A stretch of DNA of 64,000 nt from Metabacillus niabensis (lineage in GTDB: Bacteria; Bacillota; Bacilli; Bacillales; Bacillaceae). Shown here in pieces: positions 54,866 to 63,968 of the stretch. The stretch is taken from the NCBI RefSeq assembly GCF_902829255.1, contig NZ_CADEPK010000033.1, positions 1 through 64,000 of the forward strand, read 5' to 3'. The notes under the pieces were generated by a model. It searched no databases. It saw only the letters and a list, made by a program, of their open reading frames with translations, and was not told where the DNA came from. Made by a program: the position numbers and the translations under genes. The number at the start of each line of letters is the position of its first letter. The first letter of the stretch is position 1.

Positions 54866-54895
54866 TTTACTTTTGCTTAACAGAATTTTTATAGT
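54866..54895 (+). promoter_or_regulatory. Pho box and promoter of phoX
   Basis: TTTACT, TTAACA and TTTATA start at 54866, 54877 and 54888: three PhoP-type hexamers at 11-bp steps. TATAGT at 54890-54895 serves as -10. This is the tandem-repeat layout PhoP~P uses in Bacillus, placing phoX-tatA-tatC under phosphate starvation control. Confidence 0.65.
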
Positions 54896-54975
54896 AAACT
54901 GATACCTTTTTCATGTAGAACAAGTTTCATAGATTTGTACATCGTTACTAATCAAAATTTGGAGGGAAAACGGGA

Positions 54976-56406
54976 ATGAATATTGGAAAAGATGGCTTAA
55001 ACAGGCGTGACTTCCTGAAGGTTGGCGGATTAGGTACAGTTGCATTGACTTTAGGTACCACTGGATTATTATCACTTACTGGGGCAAAAGAAGGTGTTGC
55101 CGCAACTAGTGGCTTTACTGGCTATGGACCACTCGTAAAGGATCCGAATGGAATCCTCGATTTACCAAGAGGCTTTCATTATAAGATCATTTCTCAAACT
55201 GGTGAAAGAATGCCAAATGGAGACTTAATTCCAGCTTTATTTGATGGTATGGCTGCATTTAAAGGTGAAAAAAACACAACCATCCTTGTTCGCAACCACG
55301 AAAATGGGACAAACTCTCAATATCCTGTTAATGGAAAAAACCCATGGAGCAAAGGTGCTGCTGGCGGTACAACAGCACTGATTGTTGATGAAAACAGAAA
55401 TGTGATTGATGAATATGTTACCAATTCTGGAACGATTCGAAATTGTGCTGGCGGCCCTTCTACTTGGGGTACTTGGTTAACATGTGAGGAAACACGTGAT
55501 TTAGGCCATGGCTTTGTTTTTGAAGTAAATCCACTTGATCCAGAAAATGAAATGTCAAAAACACCGATTCGCGATATGGGGTATTTTTCACATGAAGCAT
55601 GTGCTGTTGATCCAACAACAGGTATTTGGTATTTAACAGAAGATAGCAGTCCAAGCTTTCTCTATCGATTCACTCCACATGATCGCAGTCAAAAGCTAGG
55701 TTCCCTTCAAAAAGGTGGAATTTTAGAGGCTGCAGCGATTGATGAAATTTCTACAACCTCTCCAAGCCAGTTAAATAGTGGGCAAAAATTCGGGATCGTT
55801 TGGAAACAGTTAAACCCAGAGCGCGCTCAGCAGGATGCAAAGGATTTAGGCTGTATACAATTTAGCCGTTTAGAAGGTGCCTACTTCTCTGCTGGAACAT
55901 TTTGGTTTGATGATACAAGTGCAGGTAGTAAAGCACTTGGTCGCGTTTATCGTTACATCCCTGCGACAAATACATTGGAGCTCTTCTACGAATCAACATC
56001 ACAAAATGAATTAGAAATGCCTGATAACATTACGATCGCTCCTTGGGGAGATCTTTGGATTGCCGAAGACGGTGGTGGAAATGACCGTATCGTTGGTTTA
56101 ACTCCTGAAGGAAATATTTATACATTTGCAGAAAATCGAATGAATGGTTCAGAGTTTGCTGGCCCTACCTTCTCTCCTGATGGAAAGACGCTTTTTGTCA
56201 ATATGCAAACACCTGGTATTACATTTGCGATTTGGGGGCCATTTGCTCGTCGCAATGTAGCGCGCCAACGGGCAATGAACCATGCAGCACCACCTGCTAG
56301 TCTAGCACCAGATGTATCAGATAAGCTAACAGCATTTGCTGATGAGCAAGGAATGTCTATCTTAGAAGCAGCTGCACTTGAGCGTCATGGAATGCCTATC
56401 CTTTAA
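54976..56406 (+). CDS. phoX: Tat-exported alkaline phosphatase PhoX
   Basis: 476 residues. NRRDFLKVGGLG is the twin-arginine signal motif. The mature part is of the PhoX (DUF839) six-bladed propeller family: GFHYKIISQTGE at the start, then RNHENGT and the CEETRD and SHEACAVD metal-site motifs near the middle. PhoX enzymes are Ca2+/Fe3+-dependent phosphatases that release phosphate from organic esters outside the cell. GGAGGGAA precedes the ATG. Confidence 0.93.
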   Translation: MNIGKDGLNRRDFLKVGGLGTVALTLGTTGLLSLTGAKEGVAATSGFTGYGPLVKDPNGILDLPRGFHYKIISQTGERMPNGDLIPALFDGMAAFKGEKNTTILVRNHENGTNSQYPVNGKNPWSKGAAGGTTALIVDENRNVIDEYVTNSGTIRNCAGGPSTWGTWLTCEETRDLGHGFVFEVNPLDPENEMSKTPIRDMGYFSHEACAVDPTTGIWYLTEDSSPSFLYRFTPHDRSQKLGSLQKGGILEAAAIDEISTTSPSQLNSGQKFGIVWKQLNPERAQQDAKDLGCIQFSRLEGAYFSAGTFWFDDTSAGSKALGRVYRYIPATNTLELFYESTSQNELEMPDNITIAPWGDLWIAEDGGGNDRIVGLTPEGNIYTFAENRMNGSEFAGPTFSPDGKTLFVNMQTPGITFAIWGPFARRNVARQRAMNHAAPPASLAPDVSDKLTAFADEQGMSILEAAALERHGMPIL

Positions 56407-56581
56407 TAAGGAAAACTTGAAGCTCATTGCTTAGCCTTTAGCTATAAAACGTATAAGAATAAAAGGTGTTTACACTGAATTCCTATACAATGCTGATCAT
56501 AAGGCAAGTGACCTTAGCCGTATCTACTCTTATCAAAACTTATTATGAAGCAAAATCTATCTTAGTTAAGGGGGTTCTATC

Positions 56582-56806
56582 GTGCCAAACGTTGGAATAC
56601 CAGGTCTAATACTCATTCTTGTCATCGCCCTCATTATCTTTGGGCCATCCAAATTACCGGAAATTGGGCGTGCGTTCGGAAATACACTTAAGGAATTTAA
56701 AAAGGCAACAAATGATTTAGTAAACGGTGATAGCGAACAGAAAAAAAGCAACGAAAAAGCAGAAGTAGTCAAGCTTGAGAAATCCGAAACAAAAACGGGT
56801 AGTTAA
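56582..56806 (+). CDS. tatA: Sec-independent translocase TatA
   Basis: 74 residues. One N-terminal TM, then [14 protein letters not shown] (the TatA hinge and amphipathic helix), then a charged tail. TatA forms the pore-like assembly that moves folded Tat substrates. The GTG start follows AAGGGGG. It lies between phoX and tatC, as TatAd does beside PhoD in B. subtilis. A stem-loop (56847-56879, GGCACAAGAATA with TATTCTTGTGCC) without T run follows. Confidence 0.94.
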   Translation: MPNVGIPGLILILVIALIIFGPSKLPEIGRAFGNTLKEFKKATNDLVNGDSEQKKSNEKAEVVKLEKSETKTGS

Positions 56807-56846
56807 GAAAAAGCGAAGTAGCTTGCATACCCTATGACAAAAATGT

Positions 56847-56879
56847 GGCACAAGAATAGAAGCTGTTTATTCTTGTGCC
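56847..56879 (+). other. Stem-loop between tatA and tatC
   Basis: A perfect 12-bp stem with a 9-nt loop and no T run. Likely sets the TatA:TatC ratio by protecting or partly ending the upstream transcript. Confidence 0.55.
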
Positions 56880-56999
56880 TCTTATGACTAACAAGCGCTA
56901 AGTAAACAGCCTTTCGATAAGAAAGCGAACGATGTAAAATGGCCAACTGAGCTTTAGAGTAGCTTATATCGTTCTTCTATTAATAAAGGAGTACATGTT

Positions 57000-57743
57000 A
57001 TGGATCAGACAAAATTGAAATTCACCGATCATTTAGAAGAATTACGAAAGAGAATTATTATTACCGGAGTTACCTTCATTCTTTTCTTTATCCTAGGTTT
57101 CGTTTTTGTACAGGATATTTATCAATTTTTAGTAAAGGACTTGTCTGGAAAGCTTGCCTTGCTTGGTCCTGGAGATATTATTTGGATTTATATGGTGATT
57201 GCTGGTGTAACAGCAATAGCTTGTACGATTCCTGTAGCTGCATATCAAATTTGGAGATTTGTTAAGCCTGCCCTTACTCATTCAGAGCAAAAAATCTCCT
57301 TAGCCTTTATCCCGGGATTATTTTTTCTCTTTCTTTTTGGAATCGCATTCGGATACTTCATTTTATTTCCAATTGTTCTTTCCTTTTTAACAGGCCTTAT
57401 TGGCGATCAGTTTGCAACCTTTTTTACTGCGGAAAAATATTTTAAATTTATGTTGAACTTAACATTACCCTTTGGATTTTTATTTGAAATGCCAGCTGTT
57501 GTGATGTTCCTTACAAAATTAGGGATCATCAATCCTCTCAAGCTTGTTAAAGCAAGAAAAATCTCCTACTTCGTCTTAGTAATTGTTTCAGTGTTTATTA
57601 CCCCTCCAGATTTTATATCTGATGTTCTAGTTATTATACCTTTACTGCTTTTGTATGAATTAAGTATTACATTAAGCAAAGTTGTCTTCAGAAAGAAGCT
57701 AAAATCAAATGCTCAAGATTTGTCGAATTTTGAACAAATATAG
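57000..57743 (+). CDS. tatC: Sec-independent translocase TatC
   Basis: 247 residues with six TM helices. FTDHLEELRKRI is the conserved TatC N-terminal motif that binds the twin-arginine signal. Works with the TatA encoded upstream. AAAGGAG supports the ATG. This minimal TatAC pair is presumably dedicated to PhoX. Confidence 0.95.
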   Translation: MDQTKLKFTDHLEELRKRIIITGVTFILFFILGFVFVQDIYQFLVKDLSGKLALLGPGDIIWIYMVIAGVTAIACTIPVAAYQIWRFVKPALTHSEQKISLAFIPGLFFLFLFGIAFGYFILFPIVLSFLTGLIGDQFATFFTAEKYFKFMLNLTLPFGFLFEMPAVVMFLTKLGIINPLKLVKARKISYFVLVIVSVFITPPDFISDVLVIIPLLLLYELSITLSKVVFRKKLKSNAQDLSNFEQI

Positions 57744-57762
57744 CAAAAAAAACACCGTAAAA

Positions 57763-57854
57763 GCCTTTACACAATCTGTTGATTCTAACATAATACTAGT
57801 AAGGGCTTGTTTTTATCATAATTTAAGACCAACCTATAATGATTGGTCTTTTAT
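57763..57854 (+). terminator. Two terminators after tatC
   Basis: The first stem pairs AAAGCCTTTAC with GTAAGGGCTT and is followed by GTTTTT; the second is AAGACCAA...TTGGTCTT followed by TTATT. The rest of the gap 57855-58057 has no recognisable gene or promoter. Confidence 0.7.
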
Positions 57855-58057
57855 TATTCGCGTAATCTATTCTACAGCTCGAATATTCTTGGAAAAAGCC
57901 GAGAAAAATAATCACCAATATCATATTAAATCGTATAGATTGAACGATATCCTCTCATTAAGCTTCTCGATGGGAACTCGCTTTTCCACGTTTAAACGCT
58001 AATTGTAATATAAATAAAAATAATTAGGATTAGTACATACTTTAGAGGTGCTGTTTA

Positions 58058-60274
58058 ATGAATGAAAAAGAACCCTACTATATAACTGAATCAAAACAAT
58101 TATGTCGAGAACGTGGTATGGATCCCGATATTATAGCAAGTCCGAAGGTGAAGATGACCGAACTAGAACTAGCTAGTAAGAGAAAGTCATACAGTGAGAT
58201 TTTATCTGTTGTTAGTTTTTTCTCCAAAAAGCTTTTGGATTCACTGAAAGGTACTCCTATCTTAATCGTCATTTCTGATGAGAAAGGATTCTTGTTGGAA
58301 ATGGTTGGTGATGAAACGATTAAATCCACTGTCGAGCAGTTCGGCATCCAAATCGGCAGTCTATTTACACAAGAAGACACTGGGACGAATGTAATTAGCC
58401 TCGCTTTACAGCAAAAACATCCTATTCGATTAATTGGCGAAGACCATTTCCATTCATTTCTCCATGGAATTGCGTGTTACGGTGCTGCGTTTCATTATAC
58501 AGATGAAAATAGCTTATTAGGCAGCGTTTGTTTAATGATGCCAATTGCCCTTCAAAATCCCCTTTTCCTTACAATGCTCGCACATGTTGTTGATTCAATT
58601 GAAAGAGAGCTGCTATTAAGAAAGCAAAATAGAAAGCTAAATATTATGAATCAAATTATGCTCAGCAGAACACGTAATGGAATTGTGATTACCGATGAAA
58701 AAGGGATTACAACTGAATTTAATGATTTCGCTGAAGAAATCTCTCCTTTTTATAAAAATGAGGTAATTGGAAGATGTATTTACGAATCAGGCATAACAGG
58801 CGAATACTTCAAACGAGTATTACAACATGAAGAAAAATTTGAAAATGTTGAACTAAAATATACTGGTAAAAAAGGCAACCTTATTGTTTGTTTATTTGAT
58901 GCTCAACCTATTTATGAAAACGATCGAGTTATTGGTGCCTTTGGTCAATTTAGGGATATTACTGACCGCTATTTAATAGAAGAAAAATATAATTATTTAG
59001 CCTATCATGATGACCTTACAAATTTACCAAACAGACGATATTTTCAAAAAGAGCTACAAGCATTTATTAAAGCGAACAAAAAGAAAAAGCAGTCGTTAGC
59101 TGTCTTATATTTAGACTTAGATCGCTTTAAGGTCATCAACGATACTTTCGGTCATTCAAAAGGTGATCACCTTCTAAAAGAAGTGGCGAAAAGATTATCA
59201 AGCTGTATAAGCGAGAATTCTCAATTAGCACGGATGGGTGGAGATGAATTCATTATCACCATCACTAATTTTAAAAATCCGCAGGAGATCACTAAATTAG
59301 CTGATAAAATATTGGCGAAGTTTTCAAAGCCGTTTCGCCTTAAATCGATTGAAATACATACATCTGTAAGTATCGGTATTGCCATATACCCAGATTATCC
59401 ATTAAATCTTGAAGAATTTATGATTTATGCTGATAACGCAATGTATCAAGCAAAGGAACAAGGAAAAAATGGGTATGCCATTTATACAGATGAGTTAATT
59501 CATCTTTTAACTGAGAAAATAACGCTTGAGTCTGACCTTAAAAGGGCATTAAATGAGAATGAGTTTTTCCTCCAATACCAACCACAAATTTGCTCTAAAA
59601 CAGGAGAAATAGTAGGTGTTGAAGCATTAATTCGTTGGAATCATCCTAAATTAGGGATTATTTATCCAGATAAATTCATTCAATTAGCTGAAGAAACAGG
59701 ATTAATTATTCAGCTTGGTGAGTGGGTAGTTGAGCATGCCTGCTTACAAAACAAAAAATGGCAAGATTCCGGACTAAAGTCAATTAAAGTATCTGTTAAT
59801 CTCTCTACTCAACAGTTTTTAAAGCAAAATTTGGTAGAATTTATGAAAAAAGTATTAGACAAAACCAAGCTTGATCCTAGATACTTAGTATTAGAGATAA
59901 CTGAGTCAATGGCAATGGATTTTGATTATTCCTTAAATGTCCTTGAACAATTGAAAGGGATTGGTGTTGGAATTAGCATCGATGACTTTGGAACAGGCTA
60001 TAGTTCCCTTAGTTATTTAAAGAAATTCCCGATCGATTATTTAAAAATCGATAAATCATTTGTCAGGGATATAAATGATGATGAAAATGATGCAAATATC
60101 GTAAAAGCCATCATCACATTAGCGCATAATCTTAATCTTCAAGTCATTGCAGAGGGGGTTGAGACAAACGAACAATTGCAATTTTTAAAGAAAAACGATT
60201 GCGATCACATCCAAGGGTATATTTTTAGTAAACCACTTACATCGAGCCAAATTGAGCAGGGGTTTCTTTCATAA
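58058..60274 (+). CDS. GAF-PAS-GGDEF-EAL cyclic-di-GMP protein
   Basis: 738 residues. An N-terminal GAF-like region of the AcoR type (about 1-195), PAS (about 205-305), GGDEF with intact GGDEF (about 388-396), then EAL with EALIRW, DDFGTGYSS and the metal ligands in ITESMAM. Both synthesis and hydrolysis of cyclic-di-GMP are thus possible. The inhibitory I-site RxxD before GGDEF is not present. No TM, so a cytosolic sensor. GAGGTG precedes the ATG. Confidence 0.9.
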   Translation: MNEKEPYYITESKQLCRERGMDPDIIASPKVKMTELELASKRKSYSEILSVVSFFSKKLLDSLKGTPILIVISDEKGFLLEMVGDETIKSTVEQFGIQIGSLFTQEDTGTNVISLALQQKHPIRLIGEDHFHSFLHGIACYGAAFHYTDENSLLGSVCLMMPIALQNPLFLTMLAHVVDSIERELLLRKQNRKLNIMNQIMLSRTRNGIVITDEKGITTEFNDFAEEISPFYKNEVIGRCIYESGITGEYFKRVLQHEEKFENVELKYTGKKGNLIVCLFDAQPIYENDRVIGAFGQFRDITDRYLIEEKYNYLAYHDDLTNLPNRRYFQKELQAFIKANKKKKQSLAVLYLDLDRFKVINDTFGHSKGDHLLKEVAKRLSSCISENSQLARMGGDEFIITITNFKNPQEITKLADKILAKFSKPFRLKSIEIHTSVSIGIAIYPDYPLNLEEFMIYADNAMYQAKEQGKNGYAIYTDELIHLLTEKITLESDLKRALNENEFFLQYQPQICSKTGEIVGVEALIRWNHPKLGIIYPDKFIQLAEETGLIIQLGEWVVEHACLQNKKWQDSGLKSIKVSVNLSTQQFLKQNLVEFMKKVLDKTKLDPRYLVLEITESMAMDFDYSLNVLEQLKGIGVGISIDDFGTGYSSLSYLKKFPIDYLKIDKSFVRDINDDENDANIVKAIITLAHNLNLQVIAEGVETNEQLQFLKKNDCDHIQGYIFSKPLTSSQIEQGFLS

Positions 60275-60317
60275 CTATCAAAAAAGAGAGAGAAAATGGG
60301 GAGGAGAAACTTTAACA

Positions 60318-61952
60318 ATGGAATCATGTGCATCAGTATTAGTCAGAAATTTTAAAAGATGGGGAGTTAACCATATTTTTGGTATTCCAGGAAAAGCGGT
60401 GTCCCCTTTAATTTTTGCTACGGACAAGCATGATATTGAATTTGTTCTCAGCAAGCATGAATCAGGGGCAGGCTTTGAAGCGACAGGCTATTCAATGATG
60501 AATCAAAAAATCGGTGTTGCGCTTGGTACCTCTGGTCCAGGTGGGACAAACTTGCTTACTGCTGCAGGACAAGCAAAATCATCAAATATTCCACTATTGA
60601 TCATCACTGGCCATCCAGGATTAAAGGATACTGGTAAAGCATTAGGACAGGATTCTTCTATCTTTGGTACAGATTTAGCGGAAATGTTCAAGCCTGTTAC
60701 GAAATTTAGCGCAAGAGTCGAACGCGGTGATATGCTGAAAATCTACTTACAGCATGCACTCGAAAAAGCATTAACAGGAGTAAAGGGTCCTGTACATTTA
60801 TCGATTGCATTCGATATCATGCTCGAAGAAATTGAACCATTTGATCTTGATCTACCAGAGTCAAACGAAATGGTATCACCACATATCGACGAAGTTGTTG
60901 AATTATTAAATTCTGCAAAGCGTCCTCTATTGTTTTTAGGAAAAGGTGTTCACTCAAGTAAAGCTTATGAAGAAGTTCGTTTATTAGCTGAGCATTGGAA
61001 CATCCCTGTTATAACAACTCCTGGTGGTAAAGGGACGTTTATTTCCAACCACACTCTTTCTCTTGGCGCCTTCGGATTAGGAGGTACACAAGAAGCAAGT
61101 GATTATCTTAAACAAGGTGTCGATCAACTAATCGTCATTGGCACAAAATTAAGTGATATGTCAGTTGCGGGGTTATCAAAAGAAATGTATCCAAAATCAA
61201 TTATCCACTTTGATTACGATCCAACCTTTATGGGAAAAACACTCAATGTCCCAACAACACCAGTTCTTGGTGACATCCGCTCTAATTTACAGGCAATCCT
61301 GAAGGATGTTTCCCCAACTGAGCATAATGAATTTATAAAGCCTAAGCAGCTAAATCAAGTGGAAAATAACTCTGCTGAGGAACGAATGACTGCAGAAACT
61401 ACATTAAAGGTCGTTAGAAATTCCCTTCCTGATGACGCAATTATTTTTGGCGATGATGGAAGTCATACCTTTTTTGGTATAAAATATTTTGATATCTATA
61501 CACCAGGTACGTTTTTCTTCGACGATGTTTTCGGTGCAATGGGACATGCTATCGGATATTCAATTGGCGCTAAGCTAGCTGCTCCAGATAAAACGATTGT
61601 CTGTTTAGCTGGTGATGGCTGTATGTTCATGCATGGAACAGAAATTTCTACCGCATTAAACTATCAATCACCTGTATTATTCATCGTATTAAATAACGGT
61701 AGATTAGATATGGTTGAAAAAGGAATGCGGAAAATGATTGGAAAGTCGATTGGAGCAGTATTTGAAACCCCGCTCGATGTAGCAGCCTTTGCAGAGTCAA
61801 TGGGTCTCCAATCTTTTAAATGCTTTAATCCTAACGATTTACAAATTGCCCTGCACCAAGCCTTACAAACGATTGCCGATACAAACAAGCCAGTTGTTGT
61901 GGAAGTAATCGTTGACGGCGAAGAAATTCCACCAACGATGGGGAGGCAGTAA
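60318..61952 (+). CDS. Thiamine diphosphate enzyme (acetolactate synthase-like)
   Basis: 544 residues, three-domain ThDP fold. KHESGAGFEATGYS carries the catalytic Glu; GDGCMFMHG...LNN (GDG-x26-N) binds ThDP and Mg2+. It resembles acetolactate synthases and pyruvate oxidase-like enzymes, but there is no ilvH partner and no alsD-type gene. Its exact reaction is unknown. GGGGAGGAG upstream supports ATG 60318. It is followed at once by a carboxymuconolactone-decarboxylase-like gene. Confidence 0.85.
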   Translation: MESCASVLVRNFKRWGVNHIFGIPGKAVSPLIFATDKHDIEFVLSKHESGAGFEATGYSMMNQKIGVALGTSGPGGTNLLTAAGQAKSSNIPLLIITGHPGLKDTGKALGQDSSIFGTDLAEMFKPVTKFSARVERGDMLKIYLQHALEKALTGVKGPVHLSIAFDIMLEEIEPFDLDLPESNEMVSPHIDEVVELLNSAKRPLLFLGKGVHSSKAYEEVRLLAEHWNIPVITTPGGKGTFISNHTLSLGAFGLGGTQEASDYLKQGVDQLIVIGTKLSDMSVAGLSKEMYPKSIIHFDYDPTFMGKTLNVPTTPVLGDIRSNLQAILKDVSPTEHNEFIKPKQLNQVENNSAEERMTAETTLKVVRNSLPDDAIIFGDDGSHTFFGIKYFDIYTPGTFFFDDVFGAMGHAIGYSIGAKLAAPDKTIVCLAGDGCMFMHGTEISTALNYQSPVLFIVLNNGRLDMVEKGMRKMIGKSIGAVFETPLDVAAFAESMGLQSFKCFNPNDLQIALHQALQTIADTNKPVVVEVIVDGEEIPPTMGRQ

Positions 61953-61953
61953 G

Positions 61954-62328
61954 ATGGAACAGAACAATAGATTTGAAAAAGGAATTACTACCGTAAAGGA
62001 AATGGTTCCTGAAGAAACCTTTAAAATGATGGAAAACATGGAAAAGGTATCTCCAGACTTTTGGGAAATGATTGTCGGCTTCGGATTTGGTGAAGTCTAT
62101 TCAAGAAAAGGACTTTCCTTAACTCAAAGAGAAATCATCACACTAACAGCACTTATTACCCAAGGTGCATTTGACCAGCTTGAGGTTCATATCCGCGCAG
62201 CCTTACAAGTCGGCTTAACCCAAGATGAAATCAAAGAAATCATTATTCAATGTGCGGCATATGCAGGATTTCCAAAGGCAACACAAGCGATGCAAATTGC
62301 CGGTAAAATCTTTGAATCAGTAAAATAA
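61954..62328 (+). CDS. Carboxymuconolactone decarboxylase-like protein
   Basis: 124 residues, an all-helical CMD/AhpD fold: LTQREIITLTALITQGAFDQL, then HIRAALQVGLTQDEIKEII. The CxxC of AhpD is absent (single Cys in QCAAYAGFP), so it is PcaC-like and not a peroxidase partner. The start ATG is 1 nt after the ThDP enzyme's stop, with GGGGAGG inside that gene. The two products probably act in one pathway. Confidence 0.88.
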   Translation: MEQNNRFEKGITTVKEMVPEETFKMMENMEKVSPDFWEMIVGFGFGEVYSRKGLSLTQREIITLTALITQGAFDQLEVHIRAALQVGLTQDEIKEIIIQCAAYAGFPKATQAMQIAGKIFESVK

Positions 62329-62340
62329 TCCTTATTTATA

Positions 62341-62380
62341 GGGGGTGTTTGTACTATTTTTGTACAAGCACCCCCTTTCT
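62341..62380 (+). terminator. Terminator of the ThDP-CMD operon
   Basis: GGGGGTGTTTGTAC and GTACAAGCACCCCC form a 14-bp stem followed by TTTCT. Confidence 0.88.
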
Positions 62381-62472
62381 ACTTCCCCCCCTAAAGACTA
62401 AGATTACCATTTCAAGTCATACTAACTATTGAACATTAACAACTTTAACAATTTGGGGGTATCAATTTTTTC

Positions 62473-62664
62473 ATGGGTGCAATTGAACGAAGTGGTTATC
62501 GATTTGAACCTGAGTATAGTGTTATTGAACAGAATGGTGCAATCCATGTCTACAAAAAAGGAACCTTTATTGAAGAACTTCCCTTCACATTTTCCGGACA
62601 AGCTCCAAATTTAGGCGAAATTGAAAAGCTCATCGATCAATATTGTGAGGAGCAAGGCATTTAA
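62473..62664 (+). CDS. Small conserved Bacillus protein (DUF5370-like)
   Basis: 63 residues. GAIERSGYRFEPEYSVIEQNG, VYKKGTFIEELPFTFSGQ and a C-terminal helix (IEKLIDQYCEEQ). It looks like the short DUF5370-type proteins of Bacillus; function unknown. The ribosome site GGGGG lies 14 nt before the ATG, a bit far. A second frame on the same strand overlaps it and is not preferred. Confidence 0.65.
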   Translation: MGAIERSGYRFEPEYSVIEQNGAIHVYKKGTFIEELPFTFSGQAPNLGEIEKLIDQYCEEQGI

Positions 62665-62764
62665 TACTTTAAGCAGCTAGGTGTTAAATTTAGACACATC
62701 AATATAGGAGGAGCTGCTTACCTCTTCCCTGGTGTGTCTCAAGCTCAAAGAAGTGCTTATTGTC

Positions 62765-62813
62765 TTCTATTCAAGAGTGACTTATGACTCGTGAGGCTAG
62801 GTGCTGCAGCTTT
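62765..62813. repeat. Right-half copy of the dispersed repeat
   Basis: GTCTTCTATTCAA, GACTTATGACTCG and GGCTAGGTGCTGCAGCT line up with the right half of the element at 121-240 with a few substitutions. The left half is not present. Confidence 0.6.
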
Positions 62814-62849
62814 AAAAAAACCTACTTTTACATACCTTAATGAAAAGCT

Positions 62850-62928
62850 TTGACAATATAATGAAAATGATGTAAAGTACCAATGGGCGAACATTTTTAG
62901 TTTAACTAAAAATAAATATTCGTGTTTA
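62850..62928 (+). promoter_or_regulatory. guaC promoter with two PurR boxes
   Basis: TTGACA (62850-62855), 17 bp, TAAAGT (62873-62878) is the promoter. Past it, CGAACATT (box 62883-62895) and, in the opposite orientation, AATATTCG (box 62915-62927) are two PurR boxes facing each other, 19 bp apart, with a small dyad TTTTTAGTT/AACTAAAAA between. PurR should repress guaC here unless PRPP is high. Confidence 0.65.
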
Positions 62929-62940
62929 GGGGTGTTATTC

Positions 62941-63924
62941 ATGGAAAATGTATTTGATTATGAAGATATTCAATTAATTCCGGCAAAATGCATTGTAAAC
63001 AGCCGCTCTGAATGTGATACAACCGTAACGTTAGGTGGACATACGTTTAAATTACCTGTAGTTCCTGCTAATATGCAGACAATTATTGATGAAACGATTT
63101 CAATTTATTTAGCTGAAAATGGCTATTTCTATATCATGCATCGTTTTGAACCAGAAAAGCGAATCGATTTTATTAATATGATGAAATCACGCGGTTTAAT
63201 CGCATCAATTAGTGTAGGTGTTAAAGAGGAAGAGTATGGGTTTATTGAACAATTAGCAAGTGAACAGCTAATTCCTGAATTTATAACAATTGATATTGCA
63301 CACGGGCATTCTAATGCTGTTATTGCAATGATCCAGCACATCAAAAAGCTCCTTCCAACTAGCTTTGTCATCGCAGGGAATGTTGGAACACCTGAAGCAG
63401 TTAGAGAATTAGAAAACGCTGGTGCTGACGCAACAAAGGTTGGGATTGGACCAGGAAAGGTATGCATTACAAAAATTAAAACTGGCTTCGGAACTGGAGG
63501 CTGGCAATTAGCTGCACTTCGTTGGTGCGCAAAAGCTGCAAGCAAACCAATTATCGCTGACGGCGGAATTCGCACTCACGGTGATATTGCTAAATCAATT
63601 CGCTTCGGTGCTTCCATGGTTATGATCGGTTCATTATTTGCAGGTCATGAGGAATCACCAGGAAGAACAATTGAAAAAGACGGAAAACTTTATAAAGAAT
63701 ACTTTGGTTCTGCATCAGAATTCCAAAAAGGTGAAAAGAAAAATGTTGAAGGTAAGAAAATGTATGTTGAGTATAAAGGCTCATTGCAAGATACATTAAC
63801 CGAAATGGAGCAAGACCTTCAATCGTCAATTTCCTATGCAGGTGGAAAGAGATTAGATGCAATCCGTAATGTTGATTATGTGATCGTAAAAAATTCAATT
63901 TTTAACGGTGATAAAGTATATTAA
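62941..63924 (+). CDS. guaC: GMP reductase
   Basis: 327 residues, IMPDH/GMPR TIM barrel with no CBS insert. [13 protein letters not shown] at the start and [11 protein letters not shown] with the catalytic Cys are the GuaC signatures. It converts GMP to IMP with NADPH, giving AMP precursors from guanine nucleotides. AGGGGTG places the start at ATG 62941, not at the GTG at 62932. Under PurR control by the sequence upstream. Confidence 0.94.
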   Translation: MENVFDYEDIQLIPAKCIVNSRSECDTTVTLGGHTFKLPVVPANMQTIIDETISIYLAENGYFYIMHRFEPEKRIDFINMMKSRGLIASISVGVKEEEYGFIEQLASEQLIPEFITIDIAHGHSNAVIAMIQHIKKLLPTSFVIAGNVGTPEAVRELENAGADATKVGIGPGKVCITKIKTGFGTGGWQLAALRWCAKAASKPIIADGGIRTHGDIAKSIRFGASMVMIGSLFAGHEESPGRTIEKDGKLYKEYFGSASEFQKGEKKNVEGKKMYVEYKGSLQDTLTEMEQDLQSSISYAGGKRLDAIRNVDYVIVKNSIFNGDKVY

Positions 63925-63933
63925 TAAGCTAAG

Positions 63934-63968
63934 AAGAGCGAGGGTGTTATTCCTCGCTCTTTTCTTTT
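63934..63968 (+). terminator. Terminator of guaC
   Basis: AAGAGCGAGG and CCTCGCTCTT form a 10-bp stem followed by TTCTTTTTT. Nothing is seen between here and the window end. Confidence 0.88.

Noticed and set aside
57709..58002. 97-codon frame after tatC
   Set aside because: It runs through the two terminator stem-loops, lacks a ribosome site and resembles nothing known.
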